DNA of 64,000 bases from Rhizobium sp. P38BS-XIX (GTDB lineage: Bacteria > Pseudomonadota > Alphaproteobacteria > Rhizobiales > Rhizobiaceae). The DNA lies in NCBI RefSeq assembly GCF_012641435.1, contig NZ_JABAIJ010000005.1, positions 434,001 to 498,000 on the forward strand. The letters are read 5' to 3'. The notes below the pieces were generated by a model, which saw only the letters and a list, made by a program, of their open reading frames with translations, had not been told where the DNA came from and made no database searches. This document shows positions 32,424 to 40,239 of this stretch, in pieces. Made by a program: the position numbers and the translations under genes. Position 1 is the first letter of the stretch. Each line of letters starts with the position of its first letter.

Positions 32424-34982
32424 TTATTCCGCGGCAGGTATCTGCTTGTTGCCTTTGCCGGACTTGTCGTCAGCCGGCGTCGCATCGTTGGCGACGGGCT
32501 TGGCATGGCGACGACGCCAGTCACCGAGGAACAGCAGGATCGGCGCTGCGATGAAGATCGACGAGGCGCCGGCGACAAGGATGCCGAACACCATCGGGAT
32601 CGCGAAGCTGGAGACGGCGCTGCCGCCCCAGATCGCCATCGGCACCAGCGCCAGGAAGGCGGTGGCGTTGGTGTAGAGGCTTCTTGCCAGGGTCTCGTTG
32701 ATCGATTTGTCGATGATCTCCCGCAGCGGCATCGACTTGTAGAGCCGCATGTTTTCACGCATGCGGTCATAGACCACGACCTTGTCGTTCACCGAGTAGC
32801 CAACCAGCGTCAGGATCGCCGCAATGGCCGTCAGGTTGAAGTCGAGGCCGGTAATCGCGAAGAAGCCGATCGCCTTGGTGACGTCGAGCACCAGGGTGAC
32901 GATGGCGCCGACCGCGAACGGCCATTCGAACCGCACCCAGATGTAGACGAGCATCGCCAGGCTGGCGATCACGACGGACAGGATGCCGGCCCAGGCAAGC
33001 TCGCCCGAGACCTTCGGACCGATGACATCGGTGCCTTCGATGCTTGCGCTCGGGTCGATCTTGATGATTTCAGCCTTGAGCTTGGTCACCGCCGCCGTCT
33101 GCGCTTCTTCGCCGCCGTCCTGCCGCTGGGCGCGGACAAGGATGCTGTTGTTGTCGCCGAAGGACTGCAACGCGATTTCCCCGAGACCCAGCGTGTTCAA
33201 GCCTTCGCGGAAGGTCGACAGATCGGCCGCGTCCTTGGTCTTGACCGACATCTGGATGCCGCCACGGAAATCGACGCCGTAGTTGAGGCCCGGATGGAAA
33301 AACAGCACTACCGAGGCAAGCGACAGGATCGCCGAGACGGTGATGCCGAAGAAGCGGGCCTTCATGAACTGGATGTGCTTGTCATAGGGGCTGAAGGGGA
33401 TCAGCGGCTTGATGGTGATCACCTTCAGCTTGCGGCGGCGGGTGATGGCGATCATCACGACACGCACGAAGGCGACGGAGGTGAACATCGAGATGATGAG
33501 GCCGAGACCCATGGTCACGGCAAAGCCGCGAACCGGGCCGGAGCCGAAGTAGAACAGGATGGCGGCGGCAATCAATGCCGTCATGTTGCCGTCGATAATC
33601 GTCGAATAGGCCTTCTTGAAGCCGTTATCGATGGCGGCGAAGGCGCCGCGACCCTTGCGGGTTTCTTCACGGATGCGCTCATTGATGAGAACGTTGGCGT
33701 CAACCGCAAGGCCGATACCAAGCACGATACCCGCGATACCGGGCAGCGTCAGCGTGGCACCGACCAGGGTCAGAGCCGAGAAGGTGAGGACCGTGTGGAT
33801 GAGCAGTGCAACATTCGCAAGGATGCCCCAGGTGCCATAGAGCACGAAGATGAAGGCGGCGACCAGGACGAAGCCGACCAGGCCGCTGTAGATGCCCTTC
33901 TGGATGGCGTCGGCGCCGAGGTCAGCACCGACGGTGCGTTCTTCGATGACGGTGAGCTTGGCCGGAAGTGCACCGGCGCGCAGCAGGGCCGCAAGCGTGG
34001 TGGCGCTGTCTGCGGTGAAGTTGCCCGAGATCTGGCCCGAACCGCCGGTGATGGGCTCGCGGATATTCGGCGCGCTCAGAACCTTGTTGTCGAGGACGAT
34101 GGCGAAGGGCTTGCCGACGTTTTCGCGGGTGATTTCCGCAAAGCGGTTGGCACCGGCGCTGTCGAAGCGGAAGGTGACGAGCGGCTCATGCGTGTTTGGG
34201 TCGAAGCTGACGCGGGCGTCCGTCAGACGGTCGCCGGACAGTTCGATGCGGTCGAGAACCGGGTAGCTGTTGCCCTGCTCGTCCTTGAGGATGGTGACGC
34301 CGGGAGGCGGGTTGTTCGGATCGGCATTGTCGGCGAGCAGATGGAAGGACATCTTCGCGGTCGAGCCAAGCAGTTCGCGCAGGTGCGACGGATCCTGTGC
34401 ACCTGGAAGCTGGACGAGAACGCGGTTCGGACCGACGCGCTGAATGGTCGGCTCGGCAACGCCGACCTGGTCGACGCGCTTGCGGATGACTTCAAGGCTC
34501 TGCTGAACGGCGGAATCGACGTTGGCCGAAATGCCTGCCTGCGAGAAGGACATGGCGATCGTGCCGCCGTTCGGCGTGATCGTCAGATCGGACTGGCCGG
34601 CCGAGAGGCCCGAGGTGATCGTGTTGGAAAGCGTCTGCAGCTGCGTGACTGCATCGCCGCTCTGCGCGGGATCGGTCAGCGTCACGACGACCTGGTTGCC
34701 GTTGCGGATGATCGAGCGGGTCTGGATATTCTTGTCACGCAGGACACGGCGCGAATCCTGCTGCAGCGATTGCAGCCGACCGTTGGTCAGGTCCTTTTCG
34801 TCGACTTCAAGGACGAGATAGGAGCCGCCGCGAAGGTCGAGGCCGAGCGAAACCTGGCTATGCGGCAGCCAGTTCGGGATTTTGCTGAGGGTCGACTGCG
34901 GCAATACGTTCGGCAAGGCAATGAGAATGCCAAGCACGATGATCACCGAGTAGAGTGCCACCAGCCATGGTGAAGTGCGCAT
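32424..34982 (-). CDS. secDF: Protein translocase SecD/SecF fusion
   Basis: The 852-residue protein fuses SecD (about residues 1-510) and SecF (about 545-852). The SecD half starts with a membrane helix then SLGLDLRGGSYLVLEVDEKD and the six-helix RND-like core (GIAGIVLGIGLAVDANVLINERIREE). The SecF half starts with GLNYGVDFRGGIQMSV and has LTLVGYSVNDKVVVYDRMREN. The complex pulls preproteins out of SecYEG using proton motive force. Fused SecDF is common in Rhizobiales. The gene reads leftward and shares the 32376-32408 hairpin with its convergent neighbour. Confidence 0.95.
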   Translation of the reverse strand: MRTSPWLVALYSVIIVLGILIALPNVLPQSTLSKIPNWLPHSQVSLGLDLRGGSYLVLEVDEKDLTNGRLQSLQQDSRRVLRDKNIQTRSIIRNGNQVVVTLTDPAQSGDAVTQLQTLSNTITSGLSAGQSDLTITPNGGTIAMSFSQAGISANVDSAVQQSLEVIRKRVDQVGVAEPTIQRVGPNRVLVQLPGAQDPSHLRELLGSTAKMSFHLLADNADPNNPPPGVTILKDEQGNSYPVLDRIELSGDRLTDARVSFDPNTHEPLVTFRFDSAGANRFAEITRENVGKPFAIVLDNKVLSAPNIREPITGGSGQISGNFTADSATTLAALLRAGALPAKLTVIEERTVGADLGADAIQKGIYSGLVGFVLVAAFIFVLYGTWGILANVALLIHTVLTFSALTLVGATLTLPGIAGIVLGIGLAVDANVLINERIREETRKGRGAFAAIDNGFKKAYSTIIDGNMTALIAAAILFYFGSGPVRGFAVTMGLGLIISMFTSVAFVRVVMIAITRRRKLKVITIKPLIPFSPYDKHIQFMKARFFGITVSAILSLASVVLFFHPGLNYGVDFRGGIQMSVKTKDAADLSTFREGLNTLGLGEIALQSFGDNNSILVRAQRQDGGEEAQTAAVTKLKAEIIKIDPSASIEGTDVIGPKVSGELAWAGILSVVIASLAMLVYIWVRFEWPFAVGAIVTLVLDVTKAIGFFAITGLDFNLTAIAAILTLVGYSVNDKVVVYDRMRENMRLYKSMPLREIIDKSINETLARSLYTNATAFLALVPMAIWGGSAVSSFAIPMVFGILVAGASSIFIAAPILLFLGDWRRRHAKPVANDATPADDKSGKGNKQIPAAE

Positions 34983-35075
34983 GGGTATTATCCTTGGAAA
35001 TACACTTATGCCGGCGGTCGGGCCGCTGGCGGAGTTCAGGTCATGTCGAGAAGGCGCCGTGTTGGCGTGGACCGT

Positions 35076-35495
35076 TCAGGCAAAGCCGAGTGGCGGCGCG
35101 CGGGCGGAATAGGCCCGAAAGGCATGAGATTCGAGCCGCGAGGCCTCGGCTTGGTCGAGCCGCTGCCAGGGTCTGGCCAGATGGTCGAGCGAGGCGACAG
35201 GTGCAAGAGCTGCCGGGCCGACATCATGCCAGGTCGCCTTCGGCGTCGCGAGGCGATCGGCAACGACGATGCCGCGAACCGGATCGCGCATCGAAAGGTA
35301 AAGCGGCTGATTGTCCTTGCCGGAGGAAAGCGCATCCGCATCGGCGCGCGCGGCAAGATTGATGCCTCCGCCAAGCGCCAGCCCGATATAGGCGAAGAAC
35401 GCGACGAACAGGGAAGCCAGCACGCGCGCTCCGGCACGATGCGGCTTCTCGTCTCTATCTTCGCTGTCGGCGGCGCCGAATTCGAGCGGGCTCAA
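35076..35495 (-). CDS. Possible small membrane protein between secDF and a glycosyltransferase gene
   Basis: A frame of 139 codons starting with TTG at 35495 lies in the 670-base gap between secDF and the glycosyltransferase gene, on the same strand. It has a plausible membrane helix (VLASLFVAFFAYIGLALGGG) after a charged N-terminus, then SLDHLARPWQRLDQAEASRL. No ATG is available in frame (a stop lies two codons upstream of TTG), and the ribosome site is weak, so it may be a real gene with a rare start, a pseudogene remnant or a chance frame. I recognise no family. Confidence 0.35.
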   Translation of the reverse strand: MSPLEFGAADSEDRDEKPHRAGARVLASLFVAFFAYIGLALGGGINLAARADADALSSGKDNQPLYLSMRDPVRGIVVADRLATPKATWHDVGPAALAPVASLDHLARPWQRLDQAEASRLESHAFRAYSARAPPLGFA

Positions 35496-35654
35496 CGGTC
35501 AAAAATGCCTTCATTCCTTTGCCGGCTTGGCGTCCGGCGGTCCGGTCATGATATCAGGGCGGCTTGCGTCTTCATAGTGCGGCCTGTCATGCGGCAGTTG
35601 TGCCGGCCGGTCAACCATTTTGGCGCGATTTCTTCCGGGAGAAGTGCATCGAGA

Positions 35655-37151
35655 TCAGGATTTGGGCGCAAGGCAGCTCGTGGGAACGCGGTAGGCATAC
35701 AGCGTCTCGCCCTTCATGTCGCCAAAAGGCGGCGACCAGCTCTTGATCAGCTCGGCCTGTCCATCCGCGCAGGTGATGGGATCATTGTCGATGAAAAGGA
35801 CCGGGCCGGGCAAGGTCGCGGGCAGGGAGAACTCCTGCTCGTAATAGTTCTTCGGGAAGCCGCCGAAATTGCGGGCATAGATGTGGAACGGCTTGCCCTT
35901 CAGCGTGTAGAAAAGGTCGGCAAGGATGGCGCGATCCGAGGCCACGATATCCGATATCTTCGCGGTGGTGGCGATATCGGCGACTTGCAGGCTGATGATG
36001 CTCCGGCCGACATAGCGCTTCATCACGAGATCGCCGTTCGGCAATTTGATGTCGAGAGCAAAGACCGTCAGTACCGGAATGACGAAGGCGACGACCGCGC
36101 CGATGATCAGCGACGTCCCCAATCCCTTCTTCGTCAGGCGATAAAGCAGCCAGACGGCGAGGATCGTGCCTGCGGAATAGGCGCAGACCGCCCAGTTGGC
36201 CTGGGCCTTGGCCAGAAATGCCTGCAGGGCGATCAGGACCACCACCGGCATGGACAGCCAGAACAGCAGCCTTTCCTTCTCTTCGCTCCGCCCGCGGATC
36301 AGCCGCCAGGTCGCCCACAGGAGAGCGTAGAATACGACTGGCCCGACCACGCCGAATTGTGCCCCGACGAAACCGAGCCCGTTGAGAATGTGCTTCAACA
36401 CGCCCGCTCCATTGCCACCCGTGCTCCACTGGGCGATGCTTTCCGTGTGCTTTACGGTTGCCGCATCATGGGTGAGGTTCCACCATAAATTGGGAGCAAC
36501 GACGATGGCGCCGGCGATGGCGGCGATGAAAACGTCGCGCCAGGTGATGCGCGCCGAGCGTAGCGTCAGCATTGCAACGCCGACCCCGGGCAAAAGGAAC
36601 AGCACGGAATATTTCGTCATGAAGGCGAGCCCGAGGCTGATGCCGAGGATCAGCGCTTCGGATACCGACGAACGCCGAGTCAATCCGATGAAGGACCAGA
36701 TGGCGATGGTGACGAACAGGATCTGGATCGTGTCGGTGGACACCAGCACGGCCGAGAGCGACGCAGCCGGCAGCGTGATGAAGATGACGCCTGCCCAGGG
36801 CGCGATCTCACGGCCCGTCTCGTCATCGAACAACCGTCGTGTCGTGCAGATTAGCATCAGAGCCGTGGCGAGATGGAAGAGCGGCGCTGATATGCGGATC
36901 CAGAAGGTCGAGTCCGAGCCGGAGATTGCGTTGAAGAAACGAATGACCCAGGCGATCATCGGTGGCTTCGAGTAATAGCCGAAGTCGAGATTCTGTCCCC
37001 AGAACCAGTATTGCGCCTCGTCGACGAAAAGATCGGTCCTGTTGACCAGCAACATGAGCACGCGCCAGAGCGTGACCCCGAAAATGATGGCGAGCGCCAC
37101 TCTCAGGGAAAGTTTCTGGGCGCTGGTTCGGGATTGGGTCGTGTCGGACAT
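35655..37151 (-). CDS. GT39/GT83-type membrane glycosyltransferase
   Basis: The 498-residue protein has about ten to twelve membrane helices. Its first periplasmic loop carries DEAQYWFWGQNLDFGYYSKPPMI, the acidic and aromatic motif of PMT_2/ArnT-like transferases that use polyprenyl-phosphate sugars. A C-terminal soluble domain starts about residue 390. In rhizobia, proteins of this type (RgtA-D) add galacturonic acid to LPS core or lipid A; others glycosylate lipid A or proteins. The exact sugar cannot be assigned from sequence. ATG 37151 (MSDTTQSRT) starts in a clear frame after an intergenic region with a small membrane peptide gene. Confidence 0.8.
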   Translation of the reverse strand: MSDTTQSRTSAQKLSLRVALAIIFGVTLWRVLMLLVNRTDLFVDEAQYWFWGQNLDFGYYSKPPMIAWVIRFFNAISGSDSTFWIRISAPLFHLATALMLICTTRRLFDDETGREIAPWAGVIFITLPAASLSAVLVSTDTIQILFVTIAIWSFIGLTRRSSVSEALILGISLGLAFMTKYSVLFLLPGVGVAMLTLRSARITWRDVFIAAIAGAIVVAPNLWWNLTHDAATVKHTESIAQWSTGGNGAGVLKHILNGLGFVGAQFGVVGPVVFYALLWATWRLIRGRSEEKERLLFWLSMPVVVLIALQAFLAKAQANWAVCAYSAGTILAVWLLYRLTKKGLGTSLIIGAVVAFVIPVLTVFALDIKLPNGDLVMKRYVGRSIISLQVADIATTAKISDIVASDRAILADLFYTLKGKPFHIYARNFGGFPKNYYEQEFSLPATLPGPVLFIDNDPITCADGQAELIKSWSPPFGDMKGETLYAYRVPTSCLAPKS

Positions 37152-37297
37152 TGCCTGCTGGATCTCGCTGCCGGGTCGTGAGGCTTAATACGGAACTATC
37201 AAGCTCAAAGCTAGCTACCGGCTGGCGAGAAAAATACTGGGCGAAAGCCTCGTCCCGAGCCTTCAAATGGCCGGGTTATAACCTGAAATCGAGTAGG

Positions 37298-37411
37298 TTA
37301 GAGAACGCGGGACGCAGTCTTGCCACGTGCGCCTTCGATAAGGCCCAGAAGCATGAAGGCAGCGAGCGTCATGCTGGCCATCAGCGAAGCGGTCAATCCA
37401 AGAACAATCAT
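37298..37411 (-). CDS. Small membrane peptide (37 residues)
   Basis: An ATG at 37411, with GGAGAG 4 bases upstream on the minus strand, opens a 37-codon frame: MIVLGLTASLMASMTLAAFM, then LLGLIEGARGKTASRVL. One transmembrane helix covers about residues 2-24, followed by a basic tail (EGARGKTASR). Rhizobiales contain many uncharacterised single-helix proteins of this size. It is separated from the glycosyltransferase gene on the same strand by about 146 bases. I recognise no family, and the call rests on the ribosome site and helix alone. Confidence 0.5.
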   Translation of the reverse strand: MIVLGLTASLMASMTLAAFMLLGLIEGARGKTASRVL

Positions 37412-37569
37412 TGCTCTCTCCGTATAGACACCCACGTGTCTGTGCCCGCGAGCAGTAGGGCACGAAGCTTGCTCGTAACTTGCGTTCAACGCTTATACTC
37501 GGATAAAACATGTATAGATTTCATGCCTAAATTAGGCTTTACCAAAACAGGACGCTTCGCCTGCGGTCA

Positions 37570-37594
37570 TTAACCTTCGGGCAAGGAATTAACC
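37570..37594 (+). promoter_or_regulatory. Paired TTAACC half-sites upstream of the che operon
   Basis: TTAACC-N13-TTAACC, with CAT completing TTAACCAT at the right copy. TTAACCAT is the strong half of the CtrA recognition sequence, but the spacing is longer than the canonical TTAA-N7-TTAA. It is a candidate cell-cycle control site for chemotaxis genes. Confidence 0.35.
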
Positions 37595-37704
37595 ATAAAT
37601 ATTGAGCTTGAACGTCGGAATGGGAAAATTGTGACTCGTTCTCAGCAGGCATGAAGCCGCGCCGTCGTACCGGTCGATCCGGTATCCATCTCATCAAACA
37701 GGTC

Positions 37705-37712
37705 CGCACAAG
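37705..37712 (+). promoter_or_regulatory. CGCACAAG motif upstream of the che operon
   Basis: The octamer CGCACAAG lies 74 bases before the annotated icpA ATG. It recurs upstream of fliF and in the motA-flgF control region, so it may be a promoter element or a binding site of a motility regulator. Confidence 0.4.
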
Positions 37713-37786
37713 ACTTTGATGAACGAGCGAGCTTCAGAGCGCCGATCCGTTGATCGGTCGCCCCCTGTGCTTTTCCTCGCCTCCTC

Positions 37787-39502
37787 ATGGCGCCTTGCGC
37801 GGATTATCAGCGGCTTTGGCCGGCGCGTGGCGCTCGGCATTCGGCGGGGACGATTTTGGCGCAGGATTCGCCGTCAGATCAGGCAGGTAGGGCGCAGGCT
37901 GGCAGCCTTCGCGACCGCTTGCGCTTTGCTGGTCTCGATGCCGGACAATGCGAAACCCTGCGCCGCAACCGGCCGCTGCTCGAAGCGCATCTCAAGGCCG
38001 GCCTCCGCGACCTCTTTCATCGCTTCCAGACCTTTCCAGACGCCGCGCGCAATTTTACCAGCGAAAGTCAGCTCGAACGACTTCAGGACCTGCAATCCTC
38101 GCATTGGGATGTGCTGACAGACGCCCGCTTCGACAGCCTCTATGCCGAGCGTGTCAAGGTTTTGTCCGACAGCGAAAGCAAGATGGGGCTCGATCCGCGC
38201 TGGCAGGTTGCCGGCCATGGCGTGATGCTGGAGCATATTCTGACCGGCCTTCTCGACGAGCTTGGCGGTCGTGCAATTCTTCCCGGTGCGAAACGTCGTG
38301 CCCGCGAGTTGAGCGAGCTCGTGACTTCGGTCGTGCGCCTGGTCATGGTCGACGCCGAAATCGCCGTGTCGCTGCGTTTCAACGAATTGCGCACCGGCCA
38401 TCAGCGCGCGCTGACCGAACAGCGGCTTGCCGACCGCACCGAAGCGGCCAACCTGATCGCCGAACTGGCCAACGGCCTTGCCGATCGCGATCTGACGGCC
38501 CGACTGCCTGCCGATTGTCCCGAGGCCTATGTTGACGTCGCTCAGGCGCTCAATGTCGCGCTGGACGATATCCGGCAGCAGTTTGCCACGCTTTCCACTG
38601 GCATACAGACCGCGGAAGCAACGACCCAGGCCATTGCGGCCTCTTCAAGATCGCTGGCCGCAGATTCTTCCGAACAGTCGCGCGGACTGGCGGCTTCGGC
38701 GCGCCAGCTTGCCGAGCTTGCCGAGCAGGTCCGCGGCAATGCCGCCAATACGCGCTCGGCGGAACGGGTCGCTGTTTCGACGCGCACGGCCGCGGAAGAC
38801 AGCGGCCGGATTGTCGGCCAGGCGATATCGGCCATGTCCGATATCGAAACATCGGCTGAAAAGATCGGTCAGATCATCGGCGTCATCGATGAGATCGCCT
38901 TCCAGACTAACCTCCTTGCCCTGAACGCGGGGATCGAAGCGGCCCGCGCCGGCGACAGCGGCCGCGGGTTTGCCGTGGTGGCACAAGAAGTCCGCGCTCT
39001 GGCGCAGCGCTCCGCCGATGCCGCGCGTGAAATCAAGGTTCTGGTGACCGGCACCAAGGCGCAGGTCGATGCCGGTGTTCAGATGGTCGGCCGCACGCAG
39101 GATGCGATCGGCAGCATTGTCCGCCAGGTGAGCGATATCAACGAGGCGATTTCCGGCATTGCGGCGGCGAGCGATCTGCAGGTCGCGGGCCTCAAGTCGC
39201 TGACGACCGATATCGATGGGTTCAGCGAGAGAGCTGCGGTCGGCGAGACCCTGGCCGGCCGTTCGCAGGACGGCGCAGATCATTTGCACAGCGTGGTCGT
39301 CGAGCTTGGCAGGACCATCCGTGAATTCCGCATCGAGCGCGAGCGGCGCCACGCGGCGGCTTCATTTCCGGTGAAGACCGTATCGCAGCGACAGCCCTTA
39401 ACGCGCGAAGACATCGCCGCACGGCAGGACGAGGACGAGATGACCGATTTCGGCTTCCCGCTTCGCCGCGCCGCCATGGGAGGCGAGCGGAATGTCTATT
39501 GA
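37787..39502 (+). CDS. icpA: Soluble globin-coupled methyl-accepting chemotaxis protein (IcpA-like)
   Basis: The 571-residue transducer has no transmembrane helix. Its N-terminal sensor (about residues 45-205) is a protoglobin domain with FAGLDAGQCETLRRNRPLLEAHL and a conserved His in SSHWDVL that would bind haem iron. A HAMP-less linker leads to the chemoreceptor signalling domain (hairpin tip IDEIAFQTNLLALNAGIEAARAG, about residue 370). It heads the che operon, as IcpA does in S. meliloti. The start is uncertain: ATG 37787 has no Shine-Dalgarno, while TTG 37856 has GGGGA 5 to 6 bases upstream and removes 23 unusual residues. A C-terminal tail continues past the signalling domain. Confidence 0.88.
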   Translation: MAPCADYQRLWPARGARHSAGTILAQDSPSDQAGRAQAGSLRDRLRFAGLDAGQCETLRRNRPLLEAHLKAGLRDLFHRFQTFPDAARNFTSESQLERLQDLQSSHWDVLTDARFDSLYAERVKVLSDSESKMGLDPRWQVAGHGVMLEHILTGLLDELGGRAILPGAKRRARELSELVTSVVRLVMVDAEIAVSLRFNELRTGHQRALTEQRLADRTEAANLIAELANGLADRDLTARLPADCPEAYVDVAQALNVALDDIRQQFATLSTGIQTAEATTQAIAASSRSLAADSSEQSRGLAASARQLAELAEQVRGNAANTRSAERVAVSTRTAAEDSGRIVGQAISAMSDIETSAEKIGQIIGVIDEIAFQTNLLALNAGIEAARAGDSGRGFAVVAQEVRALAQRSADAAREIKVLVTGTKAQVDAGVQMVGRTQDAIGSIVRQVSDINEAISGIAAASDLQVAGLKSLTTDIDGFSERAAVGETLAGRSQDGADHLHSVVVELGRTIREFRIERERRHAAASFPVKTVSQRQPLTREDIAARQDEDEMTDFGFPLRRAAMGGERNVY

Positions 39503-39564
39503 GTTTTCAGTTTCATGCACATGCGGACCGGCAGGTCCGATTTCAGTCAACGGGGAATGAAGCG

Positions 39565-39861
39565 ATGCCGAGCAGGAAAGGCGAAAAGACAATCAGTCTG
39601 GCGACCGTGCTGGACCTCAACGAGGCCTCGACGCTTCGCGGTAAGTTGATGGGTCTGCGCGGCAGCAACGTCGTGATCGATGCATCCGGTGTCGAACGGG
39701 TAGGGGCTTTGTGCATGCAGGTCATCATGGCCGCTGCCAAAACCTGGGATGAAGACAAGCTGTCCTTCACCTTCTCCAAGGTGTCGGACGCATTTCAAAA
39801 AACGATGCAGATGATCGGAGTGGATATCTCCCATCTGCTTGCCAAGGAGATCCGGCAATGA
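39565..39861 (+). CDS. cheS: CheS, small STAS-like chemotaxis protein
   Basis: The 98-residue protein has a single STAS-like fold: TISLATVLDLNEASTLRGKL, then VVIDASGVERVGALCMQVIM. In S. meliloti, CheS of nearly this length binds CheA and speeds phosphate loss through CheY1. The first gene of the operon stops at 39502 and a TTG-started longer frame at 39499 exists, but ATG 39565 (GGGGAATGAAGCG upstream) gives the family length. The stop overlaps the ATG of cheY1 by 4 bases. Confidence 0.85.
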   Translation: MPSRKGEKTISLATVLDLNEASTLRGKLMGLRGSNVVIDASGVERVGALCMQVIMAAAKTWDEDKLSFTFSKVSDAFQKTMQMIGVDISHLLAKEIRQ

Positions 39862-40223
39862 AGAAAAAAGTGCTGACCGTGGATGATTCACGGACTATTC
39901 GAAACATGCTTCTCGTCACCCTCAACAATGCGGGTTTCGAGACCATCCAGGCTGAAGACGGCGTCGAAGGTCTGGAAATTCTGGAAGAAGCCAATCCGGA
40001 CGTCATCGTCACGGATATCAACATGCCGCGCCTCGATGGCTTCGGCTTCATCGAGGGCGTGCGCCGCAACGACAGATACCGTGCGGTTCCGATCCTCGTG
40101 CTGACGACCGAGAGCGACGCTGAAAAGAAGAACCGTGCCCGCCAGGCCGGTGCGACCGGCTGGATCGTCAAGCCGTTCGACCCTGCCAAGCTGATCGATG
40201 CCATCGAGCGTGTAACCGCTTAA
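39858..40223 (+). CDS. cheY1: Chemotaxis response regulator CheY1
   Basis: The 121-residue single-domain receiver has acidic Asp9-Asp10, phospho-acceptor Asp53 (VTDINMPR), the conserved Thr (LTT) and Lys (WIVKPFD), i.e. a complete phospho-receiver without output domain. In rhizobia CheY1 serves as phosphate sink for the motor regulator CheY2, assisted by CheS, which precedes it with a 4-base overlap. Assignment as CheY1 follows its position. Confidence 0.9.
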   Translation: MKKKVLTVDDSRTIRNMLLVTLNNAGFETIQAEDGVEGLEILEEANPDVIVTDINMPRLDGFGFIEGVRRNDRYRAVPILVLTTESDAEKKNRARQAGATGWIVKPFDPAKLIDAIERVTA

Positions 40224-40239
40224 CCAGGATCCGCCCCTT

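Larger units (their letters stand above)
37412..37786. other. Intergenic region with the che operon promoter
   Basis: This 375-base AT-richer stretch holds two TTAACC half-sites (37570-37575 and 37589-37594; the second extends to TTAACCAT), and the octamer CGCACAAG at 37705-37712, shared with other flagellar promoters. No protein frame with a convincing start was seen. Confidence 0.6.

Noticed and set aside
32505..34973. 822-codon open frame on the plus strand, antisense to secDF
   Set aside because: Shadow of a high-GC gene: rich in Arg, Asp, Gly and His with no membrane or domain pattern, while the minus strand encodes a complete SecDF.
35043..36488. 481-codon plus-strand frame across the glycosyltransferase gene
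   Set aside because: Overlaps the membrane transferase almost fully, is Arg/Asp-rich, and has no recognisable domain or ribosome site.
37716..38117. 133-codon plus-strand frame overlapping the start of icpA, possible frameshifted N-terminus
   Set aside because: Arg-rich product unlike protoglobin; the icpA frame downstream is intact and starts well inside, so no frameshift is needed.
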